Source: Candidatus Pantoea bituminis
GTDB taxonomy: Bacteria > Pseudomonadota > Gammaproteobacteria > Enterobacterales > Enterobacteriaceae
DNA length: 64,000 nt
Direction of reading: 5' to 3'
Assembly: GCF_018842675.1 (NCBI RefSeq)
Contig: NZ_JAGTWO010000004.1
Location: 744,001-808,000, forward strand
Below, in pieces: positions 18,930-26,699 of the stretch. Position 1 is the stretch's first letter. The number at the start of each line of letters is the position of its first letter. The notes beneath the pieces were generated by a model. The model searched no databases and was not told where the DNA came from. It saw only the letters and a program-made list of their open reading frames with translations. A program made the translations under genes and the position numbers.

Positions 18930-19463
18930 TTATTTCTGTGGCCGATGAAAATGATAAATCGCGGTATTAACCGGACCGCTGTCTAAAATGATCAACCCGT
19001 AGCGGTAATCAACAAAACGCCCTCCGCATTTTTCTGCCACTCTCCTGCTTGCTGTATTGGCCTCTGCTGCCAGGATCTCAATCGTTTTAATAGCAGGACG
19101 TTCAAATCCAAACTTAAGCAGTTGGTTTACCGCCTGGCTGGCAATGCCTTTTCCTTGAACATCGCTGCGAACCCAATATCCCAATGCACTAAAGTCACCT
19201 TGAAAACGTGAAAAGCGAATACCTGCGCCACCTAATAGCCGATCTTGCTCATCTACAATGGCAAATTCATGCGCTTCACCTGTTGCTCTTTGCAAGTGAG
19301 TAAAGTTGATCCAGCTGGCTGCTTCTTTTTCCTCATAATTTTCATGTGCCCAGACCATCCATGGAAGCAAAGTGTCGAGCGAGTTATTGACTGCGGCAGT
19401 GAAGGCAGAAATATCCTCTAGGGTGAATGGACGTAATGTAATAGAAGCGAAATGAGCGGTCAT
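18930..19463 (-). CDS. GNAT-family N-acetyltransferase (RimJ/RimL-like)
   Basis: A 177-residue acetyltransferase of the RimJ/RimL subgroup. Seen: N-terminal TLRPFTLEDISAFTAAVNNSLDTLLPWMVWAH, the beta-strand pair FAIVDEQDRLLGGAGI, the acetyl-CoA pyrophosphate loop VRSDVQGKGIASQAVNQLLKFGFE, and EANTASRRVAEKCGGR. Members acetylate protein N-termini, antibiotics or small amines; the substrate here is unknown. It is a single gene facing the rplS terminator, with no clear Shine-Dalgarno sequence. It is not present at this place in E. coli, so it is a local insertion between rplS and aroF. Confidence 0.87.
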   Translation of the reverse strand: MTAHFASITLRPFTLEDISAFTAAVNNSLDTLLPWMVWAHENYEEKEAASWINFTHLQRATGEAHEFAIVDEQDRLLGGAGIRFSRFQGDFSALGYWVRSDVQGKGIASQAVNQLLKFGFERPAIKTIEILAAEANTASRRVAEKCGGRFVDYRYGLIILDSGPVNTAIYHFHRPQK

Positions 19464-19534
19464 ATGAAATTACTGAATTAAGCAGAAAGTGACGTCAGAT
19501 TAACACAGGTCACTTAAGTGCCCATGTTCAGCAT

Positions 19535-19552
19535 TGTAATGATAACTTTACA
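19535..19552 (+). promoter_or_regulatory. TyrR box (strong) upstream of aroF
   Basis: TGTAATGATAACTTTACA fits the TGTAAA-N6-TTTACA operator with one mismatch. TyrR with tyrosine represses aroF-tyrA in E. coli through several such boxes. A partial box TGTAAA-N6-TTGTTC follows at 19579-19596. Confidence 0.8.
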
Positions 19553-19641
19553 GCATTGAAGGTGCGGGTTAAGCGCAATGTAAATATAAGTTGTTCATTT
19601 TAAAGTAATTAAATTATTTATTAAGCGTTATTTTTATTGAT

Positions 19642-19693
19642 AGTAATTAAAAATGTACAGACTAATTGCAAGGCGTACTCTTTATGATACAGT
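19642..19693 (+). promoter_or_regulatory. aroF promoter with proximal weak TyrR box
   Basis: -35 TTGCAA (19666-19671), 16-bp spacer and a weak -10 TACAGT (19688-19693). A weak TyrR-like box, AGTAAT-N6-TGTACA, lies at 19642-19659 just upstream of the -35. The layout resembles E. coli aroF as I remember it; the start point is not proved by sequence alone. Confidence 0.6.
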
Positions 19694-19750
19694 GTGCGAC
19701 ATCCTCTTAGAGGATCCCTTGACCGCATAAACGAGAAAAGGATCGTAATC

Positions 19751-20829
19751 ATGCAAAAAGACGCGCTGAATAATGTGCATATCGCAGATGAACAAATATT
19801 GATCACGCCAGAAGAGTTAAAGGCGAAATTCCCACTGAATGCCCAGCAACAAGAGCAGGTTGCTGCATCTCGCCAGACGATTTCTGACATTATCGCAGGC
19901 CGCGATCCGCGTCTTTTGGTGGTGTGTGGCCCATGTTCAATTCACGATACAGAAGCTGCACTTGATTACGCTCGCCGTCTGCAAACCCTTTCTGAACAGT
20001 TGAAGGATCAGCTGTACCTCGTTATGCGCGTCTATTTTGAAAAACCTCGTACGACCGTAGGTTGGAAAGGTTTGATCAACGATCCTTATATGGACAATTC
20101 GTTTGATATGGAAGGGGCTTACACATTGCACGTAAGCTGTTAGTGAATTTAGTGGAAATGGGTCTGCCATTGGCCACTGAAGCCCTAGATCCTAACAGTC
20201 CACAATATTTAGGCGATTTGTTCAGCTGGTCGGCGATTGGTGCTCGTACGACTGAATCGCAAACTCACCGTGAAATGGCATCAGGTCTTTCAATGCCGGT
20301 TGGTTTTAAAAACGGAACAGATGGTAGTCTTGGCACGGCCATCAATGCAATGCGCGCAGCTGCAATGCCACATCGTTTTGTCGGTATCAATCAGTCTGGT
20401 CAAGTTTGCTTGCTGCAAACTCAAGGCAATCCAGACGGTCACGTCATTCTCCGTGGTGGAAAAACGCCAAATTACGGGCCAGAAGATGTTGCACAATGCG
20501 AAAAAGAGATGCTCAAGGCGGGACTGCGTCCAGCCTTAATGATAGATTGCAGCCATGGTAATTCTAATAAAGACTTCCGTCGCCAGCCTGGGGTAGCTGA
20601 GTCAGCTGTCGCCCAGATCAAAGATGGTAACCGTTCGATTATTGGTTTGATGTTGGAGAGCCATATCAATGAAGGGAGCCAATCTTCTGAGCAACCACGC
20701 AGTGAAATGAAATATGGCGTTTCCGTCACTGATGCCTGCATCAATTGGGAAGTCACTGAAGTTTTGCTACGTGATATGCATCAGGATCTGCAAGGAGTGC
20801 TGTCGGCGCGTCTGTCACACGAGGTGTAA
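19751..20829 (+). CDS. aroF: DAHP synthase, tyrosine-sensitive (AroF), one apparent frameshift
   Basis: The rejoined product is about 359 residues and matches E. coli AroF, the tyrosine-feedback-inhibited isoenzyme that condenses phosphoenolpyruvate and erythrose-4-phosphate in the first step of aromatic synthesis. The first frame (from ATG 19751) fails after MEG at the G4 run 20114-20117 and stops at 20143; one added G restores the family sequence MEGGLHIARKLLVNLVEMGLPLATEALDP. Conserved metal and substrate motifs seen: VVCGPCSIHD, KPRTTVGWKGLINDP, GARTTESQTHREMASGLSMPVGFKNGTDG, RGGKTPNYGPEDV and DCSHGNSNKD. The break has the same form as those in alaS and is probably a sequencing error. Co-transcribed with tyrA six bases later. 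Confidence 0.95.
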
Positions 20830-20835
20830 TGAGCA

Positions 20836-21957
20836 ATGGTTGCTGAACTGACCGCGTTACGCGATCAAATAGATAATGTAGACAAGGCGCTGCTCGATCT
20901 GCTGGCAAAGCGGCTTGAACTGGTCGCTGAGGTAGGCGAAGTCAAAAGCCGTTATGGCTTGCCTATTTATGTGCCAGAACGTGAAGCTTCAATGCTGGCG
21001 TCGCGCCGTAAGGAAGCGGAAGCGTTGGGTGTGCCGCCTGATCTTATCGAAGATGTGCTGCGCCGCGTAATGCGTGAATCCTACACCAGCGAAAATGACA
21101 AAGGTTTCAAAACGCTTTGTCCTGAATTGCGTCCAGTGGTGATCGTTGGCGGAAATGGCCAGATGGGCAGGCTATTTGAAAAGATGCTGACCCTGTCAGG
21201 TTATACCGTAAAAATACTCGATAAAGCGGATTGGGAGCAGGCTGAATCGCTGCTAAGCGATGCCGGCATGGTGATTATCAGTGTTCCGATTCATTTAACT
21301 GAACAAGTCATAGCGCAGCTGCCGCAGCTGCCTGATGACTGCATTTTGGTTGATTTAGCTTCAGTGAAAAATCGCCCGCTTCAGGCGATGCTGGCCGCGC
21401 ATGGAGGACCGGTGCTGGGGTTGCATCCGATGTTTGGGCCTGACAGCGGTAGCCTTGCGAAACAGGTTGTGGTTTGGTGTGATGGCCGTCAACCTGAAGC
21501 GTATCAATGGTTTTTGGAACAAATGCAGGTGTGGGGTGCTCGCTTACATCGTATTAGCGCTGTAGAGCATGATCAAAACATGGCGTTCATACAGGCGCTT
21601 CGGCATTTCGCGACCTTTGCTTATGGTCTGCATTTAGCTGAAGAAAACGTTAATCTCGATCAGTTATTGGCGCTGTCGTCGCCAATCTACCGGTTGGAAT
21701 TAGCGATGGTTGGACGCTTGTTTGCCCAAGATCCGCAGTTGTATGCTGACATTATTATGTCTTCAGAAAATAACCTGGCACTGATAAAACGTTATTATCA
21801 ACGCTTTGGCGAAGCGATTACCTTGCTGGAGCAGGGTGATAAGCAAGCCTTCATTGACAGCTTTAATCGGGTCGAGCACTGGTTTGGCGACCATGCCAAA
21901 CGCTTCCTGGTGGAAAGCCGCAGCTTATTACGTTCGGCGAACGACAGCCGGCAGTAA
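20836..21957 (+). CDS. tyrA: Chorismate mutase / prephenate dehydrogenase
   Basis: A 373-residue bifunctional T-protein that turns chorismate into prephenate and then 4-hydroxyphenylpyruvate for tyrosine. The N-terminal AroQ-type mutase (residues 1-90) carries [43 protein letters not shown]. The NAD-binding motif [17 protein letters not shown] starts near residue 101; the usual third glycine position is Asn here. The dehydrogenase core has [20 protein letters not shown] and [17 protein letters not shown]. Second gene of aroF-tyrA, six bases after aroF, so it is under the same TyrR control. It ends at a bidirectional terminator shared with pheA. Confidence 0.98.
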   Translation: MVAELTALRDQIDNVDKALLDLLAKRLELVAEVGEVKSRYGLPIYVPEREASMLASRRKEAEALGVPPDLIEDVLRRVMRESYTSENDKGFKTLCPELRPVVIVGGNGQMGRLFEKMLTLSGYTVKILDKADWEQAESLLSDAGMVIISVPIHLTEQVIAQLPQLPDDCILVDLASVKNRPLQAMLAAHGGPVLGLHPMFGPDSGSLAKQVVVWCDGRQPEAYQWFLEQMQVWGARLHRISAVEHDQNMAFIQALRHFATFAYGLHLAEENVNLDQLLALSSPIYRLELAMVGRLFAQDPQLYADIIMSSENNLALIKRYYQRFGEAITLLEQGDKQAFIDSFNRVEHWFGDHAKRFLVESRSLLRSANDSRQ

Positions 21958-21960
21958 ATA

Positions 21961-21990
21961 AAAAGGCATCCCGTTGGATGCCTTTCTTTT
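21961..21990. terminator. Bidirectional terminator tyrA/pheA
   Basis: GGCATCC and GGATGCC arms (7 bp, CGTT loop) flanked by an A-run and T-rich sequence, between two convergent genes; it overlaps the last bases of pheA. Confidence 0.9.
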
Positions 21991-23152
21991 ATTCGCCAGG
22001 TTCAACCGGCACGATATTTTCGCCTGGATAACATCCCAATACCTTCAGCGATCGCGTCATCGTTTTCAATTCTTGTAATGCCTGCTGCATTTTTTCCGAC
22101 TGCAAATTTGCCTGCACATCAATGTAAAACATCTCTTCCCACGGATTTCCATTGATAGGACGTGACTCAAGTTTACTCATGATCAGGTTGTGTTGTCGCA
22201 AGACTAACAGGGCATCAACCAGCGCACCTGCTTGCTGTCCTGTTGCCATGATGAGTGTGGTTTTCGCGGGAACCTGATCAGAAACGTCGATCGGTTTACG
22301 AGCCAGAACAATGAAACGCGTCTGGTTTTGTTGCTGATTCGCCAGATTTCGTTCAAGAACCTGTAACTGATAAAGCTCTCCGCCAGCCTCACTGCCTAAG
22401 GCTGCAACTTTAGGTGAATTGAGTGCGGCGACTTTCTCCATCGCTGCTGCGGTACTTTCGGTGTACTCAATTTTCCAATGTGGAAAACGATTAATAAACT
22501 GGCTACATTGCTGGAAAGGCTGGGGATGACTATAGACCGTTTCAATCTGCTGAAGATCGGTGGTGCCATTGATCAACACGCAATGATCGATGGGCAAAGT
22601 CAGTTCGCCCACAATCGACAAACTTGTTTGCTGAAGCAAATCGTAAACATCATTGATCGAACCCGAACTGGTATTTTCTATCGGCAATACCGCGTAATCG
22701 GCTAAGCCATTTTCAACGTGTTTAATAATGTCATGAAACTTAAGACAGCCGCTTTCAACCATATTGTCAAAATGGCGCGCTGCGTATTTACGTGCAGCAA
22801 GGTGAGAATAGGAACCTTTTGGACCTAAAAAAGCAATGCGGGCAGCCTGCGCATGAGGATGGTTCAGATTCTTTTGCAGGAGCGCCTGTTGAGTTAATAC
22901 AGAATCCTCAATCACTAACTGGAAAAGCCGTGTGATGTAGTGTGCATCCAAATGGTGTTTCTTGCCCAGTACGATCAAATGCTCCAGCAAAGCGCGTTCG
23001 CGTTCTACATCACGAATAGGGCGATGGGTTTCAAGTTTAGCCTGTGCAACCTCAACGGCCAGCGAACGGCGTTCTGCTAAAAGAGTCAGTAGTTTTTCAT
23101 CGACCGCGCTGATTCTGTCGCGCAACGCCAGTAATGGATTATCGGGATTCAT
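21989..23152 (-). CDS. pheA: Chorismate mutase / prephenate dehydratase
   Basis: A 387-residue bifunctional P-protein making phenylpyruvate for phenylalanine. AroQ mutase at residues 1-95 ([46 protein letters not shown]). The dehydratase domain follows ([40 protein letters not shown]), then the C-terminal ACT-type domain that binds phenylalanine, with [10 protein letters not shown] and [18 protein letters not shown]. The ATG at 23152 was preferred over one 24 bases upstream: it gives [12 protein letters not shown] and has AGGTGAT before it. Expression is controlled by the pheL leader and attenuator just upstream. Confidence 0.97.
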   Translation of the reverse strand: MNPDNPLLALRDRISAVDEKLLTLLAERRSLAVEVAQAKLETHRPIRDVERERALLEHLIVLGKKHHLDAHYITRLFQLVIEDSVLTQQALLQKNLNHPHAQAARIAFLGPKGSYSHLAARKYAARHFDNMVESGCLKFHDIIKHVENGLADYAVLPIENTSSGSINDVYDLLQQTSLSIVGELTLPIDHCVLINGTTDLQQIETVYSHPQPFQQCSQFINRFPHWKIEYTESTAAAMEKVAALNSPKVAALGSEAGGELYQLQVLERNLANQQQNQTRFIVLARKPIDVSDQVPAKTTLIMATGQQAGALVDALLVLRQHNLIMSKLESRPINGNPWEEMFYIDVQANLQSEKMQQALQELKTMTRSLKVLGCYPGENIVPVEPGE

Positions 23153-23173
23153 AGGGATCACCTGTAAGCTGTC

Positions 23174-23203
23174 CAATAAAAAAGCCTCCCAGTTGGGAGG
23201 CTT
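23174..23203 (-). promoter_or_regulatory. pheA attenuator (terminator hairpin)
   Basis: On the minus strand an AAAGCCTCCC/GGGAGGCTTT stem and six or more Us end 22 bases before the pheA start. The TTGGGAGGC copy right after the pheL stop (23242-23250) can pair with the left arm instead and so forms the antiterminator. Stalling at the Phe codons of pheL would favour that form. Confidence 0.9.
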
Positions 23204-23250
23204 TGTTGTTCGTCTTCGCTTTCGTTTTCACACGACGAATTGCCTCCCAA

Positions 23251-23298
23251 TTAGGGGAAGGTAAAAAAGAAAGCGAAGAAAAACAGAGGTTGTTTCAT
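23251..23298 (-). CDS. pheL: pheA leader peptide PheL
   Basis: A 15-residue peptide MKQPLFFFAFFFTFP with seven phenylalanines, of which six fall in two runs of three. It is the sensor of the phe attenuator: when charged tRNA-Phe is scarce the ribosome stalls here and the downstream terminator does not form. E. coli PheL has the same length and the same number of Phe codons. GAGGT-like pairing is absent; the ATG at 23298 lies in an AT-rich context. Confidence 0.95.
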   Translation of the reverse strand: MKQPLFFFAFFFTFP

Positions 23299-23354
23299 GA
23301 TTAATTCCACAAAAATAGTGAACTGAGAGTAACCGTACTGATTTGAAGCTGTCA

Positions 23355-23380
23355 ATAAAAAACGCGCCCGTAGGCGCGTT
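23355..23380 (-). terminator. raiA terminator
   Basis: On the minus strand AACGCGCC/GGCGCGTT (8 bp) followed by U6. It lies 20 bases after raiA and just upstream of pheL, so it ends raiA transcripts. In E. coli the raiA 3' end gives rise to the RaiZ sRNA, which would share this terminator. Confidence 0.9.
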
Positions 23381-23399
23381 AAACTTGTCGTTGAAGTGA

Positions 23400-23726
23400 T
23401 TAGCTGGCCGGTGTGAAATCTTTTACGCTGGTCGTTGCGCGGCGAGCTTCGGCTTTATGCTGAACTTTATTGAGCTGTCGTTCGAGCTTAGCAATCAAAT
23501 CATTTATTGCGGTATACATATCGTCGTGTTTGGCGCTGGCCACCAAAGTGCCGTTTGGCGTATTTATAGTGGCATCAGCCACGAATTCTTTTGGTTCTTT
23601 GGACAAGACAATATGGGGATTAATCAGGTCAGTTTGCCACTTTTCTAGCTTGGCGAGACGGTCTTCGACATGGTTGCGGATAGCCGCAGTGATTTCCATT
23701 TGTTTACTGGTAATGTTGAGAATCAT
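23400..23726 (-). CDS. raiA: Ribosome-associated inhibitor RaiA
   Basis: A 108-residue short hibernation factor (YfiA/RaiA; 113 in E. coli). It binds the 30S A- and P-site channel in stationary phase, blocks initiation and opposes 100S dimer formation. Conserved: [69 protein letters not shown], and the basic HKAEARR. The C-terminal acidic tail of E. coli RaiA is replaced by a shorter neutral end (VKDFTPAS). A CRP site lies upstream. Confidence 0.96.
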   Translation of the reverse strand: MILNITSKQMEITAAIRNHVEDRLAKLEKWQTDLINPHIVLSKEPKEFVADATINTPNGTLVASAKHDDMYTAINDLIAKLERQLNKVQHKAEARRATTSVKDFTPAS

Positions 23727-23764
23727 ATTTCTTACCTCTCTGTCATTTCCGTCTTGGTAAGTTC

Positions 23765-23806
23765 AGCATAACGCGAAAACAGACAAAATGTGTGATTTAG
23801 ATCACG
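23765..23806 (-). promoter_or_regulatory. raiA promoter with CRP site
   Basis: TGTGATTTAGATCACG at 23791-23806 is an excellent CRP palindrome (TGTGA-N6-TCACA, one mismatch). A -10 TATGCT on the minus strand (23765-23770) has no good -35. The CRP centre falls about 40 bases before the expected start, the class II activator position. Confidence 0.75.
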
Positions 23807-23952
23807 AAAAAATGTCACTTTTTGTCAAGGCCAGTTATTTGTGAGAAAGGCTAAGAAAGCGGGTTAAAAGGCTTGAAGCGTAGCCGTTAAAAGCGCATTG
23901 TTGATGGGTTAGCTCAACGGGAAAACACTAGTTTTAATGTTTTTCCGAGCAT

Positions 23953-23984
23953 AAAAAAAGCAGCCATTGAAGGCTGCTTTTTTA
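23953..23984. terminator. bamD terminator
   Basis: AAAAGCAGCC/GGCTGCTTTT stem with A-run on one side and T-run on the other; active in the minus direction after bamD. Confidence 0.9.
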
Positions 23985-24003
23985 GTTTCAAGCGTAATGA
24001 AAA

Positions 24004-24738
24004 TTAGCTGACTTGATTAGCAGCAATAATCTTTGCCACTTTATCTGCTTCTGCGTTTAGTTGAAGATGACGGTAGGCATTTTCCATCAGCGACAGCGCA
24101 TCGTGCGTGGCCTGCGTATCGGGATAATCGCGCATCATACCTTCCACACGGTTAACGACCGCGACATAAGCCTCGCGCTTAGTATAGAATTGCGCCACGG
24201 ACAGTTCATATTTCGCTAAACGATCTTTCAAGTAGACCAGACGTTTTTGCGCGTCAGCTGAATATTGGCTGTTCGGATAACTGCGCAGCAGCTGCGAGAA
24301 GTCACGGAATGCATCACGGGCATGGGTCGGATCACGATCAGAACGATCAATGCCGAAGAAGCCTTGCAGCGCCGAATCATCTAACGCCATATCCGTCAGG
24401 CCTTTCATATAGATGACATAGTCGATGTTTGGATGAGTAGGATTCAAACGCATGAAGCGAGCAATAGCCGCCTGTGCTAATGGCAGATCGGCATTTTTAT
24501 AATACGCGTAGATCAAATCCAGCTGAACCTGCTGTGAATAAGGACCGAACGGATAACGATTATCCAGCGCTTCCAGTTGCTTAATCGCCGCTTTAAAGTT
24601 ACCGTCCTGCAGCTTTTGCTGCGCTGTGGCATAGATTTCAGAAGGCGGGCTGTCCGGTACCGCGTCATTAGAGCCGGAACAACCCACAAGGGCCAGGCTC
24701 AGTGTGGCAGCAGCCACCAGATGTTTCATACGCGTCAT
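24004..24738 (-). CDS. bamD: Outer membrane protein assembly factor BamD
   Basis: A 244-residue lipoprotein (245 in E. coli), the only essential lipoprotein of the BAM complex that inserts beta-barrel proteins in the outer membrane with BamA. The signal peptide ends in the lipobox LVGC (Cys20). Five TPR-like repeats follow, with [71 protein letters not shown] as the first two, and the conserved C-terminal [22 protein letters not shown]. Divergent from rluD, the same arrangement as in E. coli. Confidence 0.97.
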   Translation of the reverse strand: MTRMKHLVAAATLSLALVGCSGSNDAVPDSPPSEIYATAQQKLQDGNFKAAIKQLEALDNRYPFGPYSQQVQLDLIYAYYKNADLPLAQAAIARFMRLNPTHPNIDYVIYMKGLTDMALDDSALQGFFGIDRSDRDPTHARDAFRDFSQLLRSYPNSQYSADAQKRLVYLKDRLAKYELSVAQFYTKREAYVAVVNRVEGMMRDYPDTQATHDALSLMENAYRHLQLNAEADKVAKIIAANQVS

Positions 24739-24868
24739 GACGAAATGATTATCCTCAAAATGTTATGGCGGAAGCTGTCCGTATAGCTCCCGGTAATGAC
24801 CAGGTACGATAGCACATTATATTAAACGGCATCGCCGTGAAAACCCAACGTTAACGAAGAAGCTGTAT

Positions 24869-25849
24869 ATGGCACAACAAGTTCAACTCACCGCAACGGT
24901 ATCCGAATCACAACTCGGACAACGCTTAGATCAGACTTTGGCAGAATTGTTCCCTGATTATTCGCGTTCTCGTATAAAAGAATGGATCCTTAACCGTCGC
25001 GTTAGTGTTAACGACACGATTGTCGACAAACCAAAAGAGAAAGTGTTAGGTGGCGAACGTGTCGCCATTGACGCTGAGATCGAAGAAGCGCAACGCTGGG
25101 AGCCGCAAAATCTGCCGCTCGACATCGTTTATGAAGACGATGATATCCTGGTGATTAACAAGCCGCGTGGTTTTGTGGTGCATCCGGGCGCGGGAAATCC
25201 TGATGGTACGGTGCTGAATGCATTGCTGCATCATTACCCCGCCATAATGGATGTTCCGCGCGCAGGCATCGTCCATCGCCTTGATAAAGATACCACTGGA
25301 TTAATGGTGGTAGCTAAAACCGTTCCTGCACAAACGCACTTGGTCGAAACGCTGCAGCTGCGTGAAATCACGCGTGAATACGAAGCGGTAGCAATCGGTA
25401 CGATGACAGCGGGCGGTACCGTTGATGAGCCAATCAGCCGTCACTCAACCAAGCGCACGCATATGGCTGTGCATCCGATGGGCAAACCTGCGGTTACTCA
25501 CTATCGAATCATGGAGCATTTCCGTGCACACACGCGTTTACGCCTGCGTCTGGAAACGGGGCGTACCCACCAGATTCGTGTCCACATGGCGCATATTAAC
25601 CATCCGCTGGTAGGCGATCCGCTTTATGGTGGTCGTCCACGTCCGCCAAAAGGTGCATCTGAAGCGTTCATCTCCACATTACGTGGCTTCGATCGCCAGG
25701 CACTGCATGCAACCATGCTGCGTCTGTATCACCCTATCACCGGTATTGAAATGGAATTTCATGCACCAATCCCGCAAGACATGATCGATTTAGTTAACGC
25801 TTTGAAAGCGGATACTGAAGAGTTCAAGGATCAAATGGACTGGTTATGA
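24869..25849 (+). CDS. rluD: 23S rRNA pseudouridine synthase RluD
   Basis: A 326-residue RluA-family enzyme that makes pseudouridines 1911, 1915 and 1917 in helix 69 of 23S rRNA. N-terminal S4 RNA-binding domain (SQLGQRLDQTLAELFPDYSRSRIKEWILNRRVSVN), catalytic aspartate in GIVHRLDKDTTGLMVVAK (about residue 139), KTHMAVHPMGKPAVTHYR, and LETGRTHQIRVHMAHINHPLVGDPLYGG. The stop overlaps the pgeF start by four bases (ATGA), so the two are translationally coupled. Confidence 0.97.
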   Translation: MAQQVQLTATVSESQLGQRLDQTLAELFPDYSRSRIKEWILNRRVSVNDTIVDKPKEKVLGGERVAIDAEIEEAQRWEPQNLPLDIVYEDDDILVINKPRGFVVHPGAGNPDGTVLNALLHHYPAIMDVPRAGIVHRLDKDTTGLMVVAKTVPAQTHLVETLQLREITREYEAVAIGTMTAGGTVDEPISRHSTKRTHMAVHPMGKPAVTHYRIMEHFRAHTRLRLRLETGRTHQIRVHMAHINHPLVGDPLYGGRPRPPKGASEAFISTLRGFDRQALHATMLRLYHPITGIEMEFHAPIPQDMIDLVNALKADTEEFKDQMDWL

Positions 25850-26574
25850 GTTTGATTATCCCCGATTGGCCCGTACCGTCCCGCGTGCGAGCGTGTTCCA
25901 CTGTACGCTATGGCGGCACGAGTACAGCACCTTGGAAATCGCTGAATCTGGGTAGCCATGTCGGGGATTCGTCATCACATGTCGAAAGCAATCGCCAACG
26001 ACTGGTGGAGCTAGCGGGCTTGCCCGCAATGCCACAATGGCTGGATCAAGTTCACACAACCGATATTGTCCGGCTGCCACATTCCGTACATGAGATACCG
26101 CGTGCAGATGCATGTATTACTAATCAAGCAGGCGTAGTGTGTGCAGTAATGACAGCAGATTGTTTACCGGTGTTGTTCTGCTCGGCGGATGGAACGGAAG
26201 TCGCCGCTGCACATGCGGGGTGGCGTGGGCTTTGCGATGGCGTATTAGAAAACACGCTGGCGCAGTTTCGTTCATCTCCTAATCAGATTCATGCATGGCT
26301 TGGACCAGCAATTGGTCCGAATGCATTTGAAGTCGGCGCAGAGGTACGTAGTGCCTTCATGGCTAAAGCTCCTCAGGCGGCAGCGGCATTCCGTCCAGTT
26401 GGCAATAAATTTTATGCCGATATAGTGTTATTAGCGCATCAGCGTCTGCAGGCGGCAGGCGTGCAATCTGTTAGCGCTGTGAAGCGTTGCACCTTCAGCG
26501 AACCAGACAATTTCTTCTCCTTTCGCCGTGATGGTGTTACCGGTCGTATGGCAACTTTGATCTGGCTGATATAA
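25846..26574 (+). CDS. pgeF: Peptidoglycan editing factor / purine nucleoside phosphorylase YfiH
   Basis: A 242-residue copper/zinc protein of the YfiH (LACC1-like) family. In E. coli PgeF removes wrongly incorporated amino acids (such as L-Ser for L-Ala) from peptidoglycan precursors; homologues also show adenosine deaminase/phosphorylase and laccase-like activities. Metal ligands are visible in QVHTTDIV, VVCAVMTADCLPVLFCSADG, AAAHAGWRGLCDGV and GPAIGPNAFEVG. The ATG overlaps the rluD stop. The clpB heat-shock promoter lies just after its stop. Confidence 0.94.
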   Translation: MSLIIPDWPVPSRVRACSTVRYGGTSTAPWKSLNLGSHVGDSSSHVESNRQRLVELAGLPAMPQWLDQVHTTDIVRLPHSVHEIPRADACITNQAGVVCAVMTADCLPVLFCSADGTEVAAAHAGWRGLCDGVLENTLAQFRSSPNQIHAWLGPAIGPNAFEVGAEVRSAFMAKAPQAAAAFRPVGNKFYADIVLLAHQRLQAAGVQSVSAVKRCTFSEPDNFFSFRRDGVTGRMATLIWLI

Positions 26575-26633
26575 CCTTACGCCATAAGACGATCCGGTTA
26601 GTATGTTTTTTACTCTCATCTCAGGTCATTAAC

Positions 26634-26661
26634 CTTGAAATTTTGAGGGATGACCTCATTT
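26634..26661 (+). promoter_or_regulatory. Heat-shock (sigma-32) promoter of clpB
   Basis: -35 CTTGAAA (26634-26640), 13-bp spacer, -10 CCTCATTT (26654-26661, consensus CCCCATNT). It lies in the pgeF-clpB gap, about 40 bases before the clpB start. Confidence 0.85.
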
Positions 26662-26699
26662 AATCTCCAGTAGCATTTTGACCTGTAATGGGAGGAATC

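Noticed and set aside
20114..20143. Two separate aroF-like genes (149 and 228 codons)
   Set aside because: The frames are one gene split by a lost G; the joined sequence matches AroF through the break.
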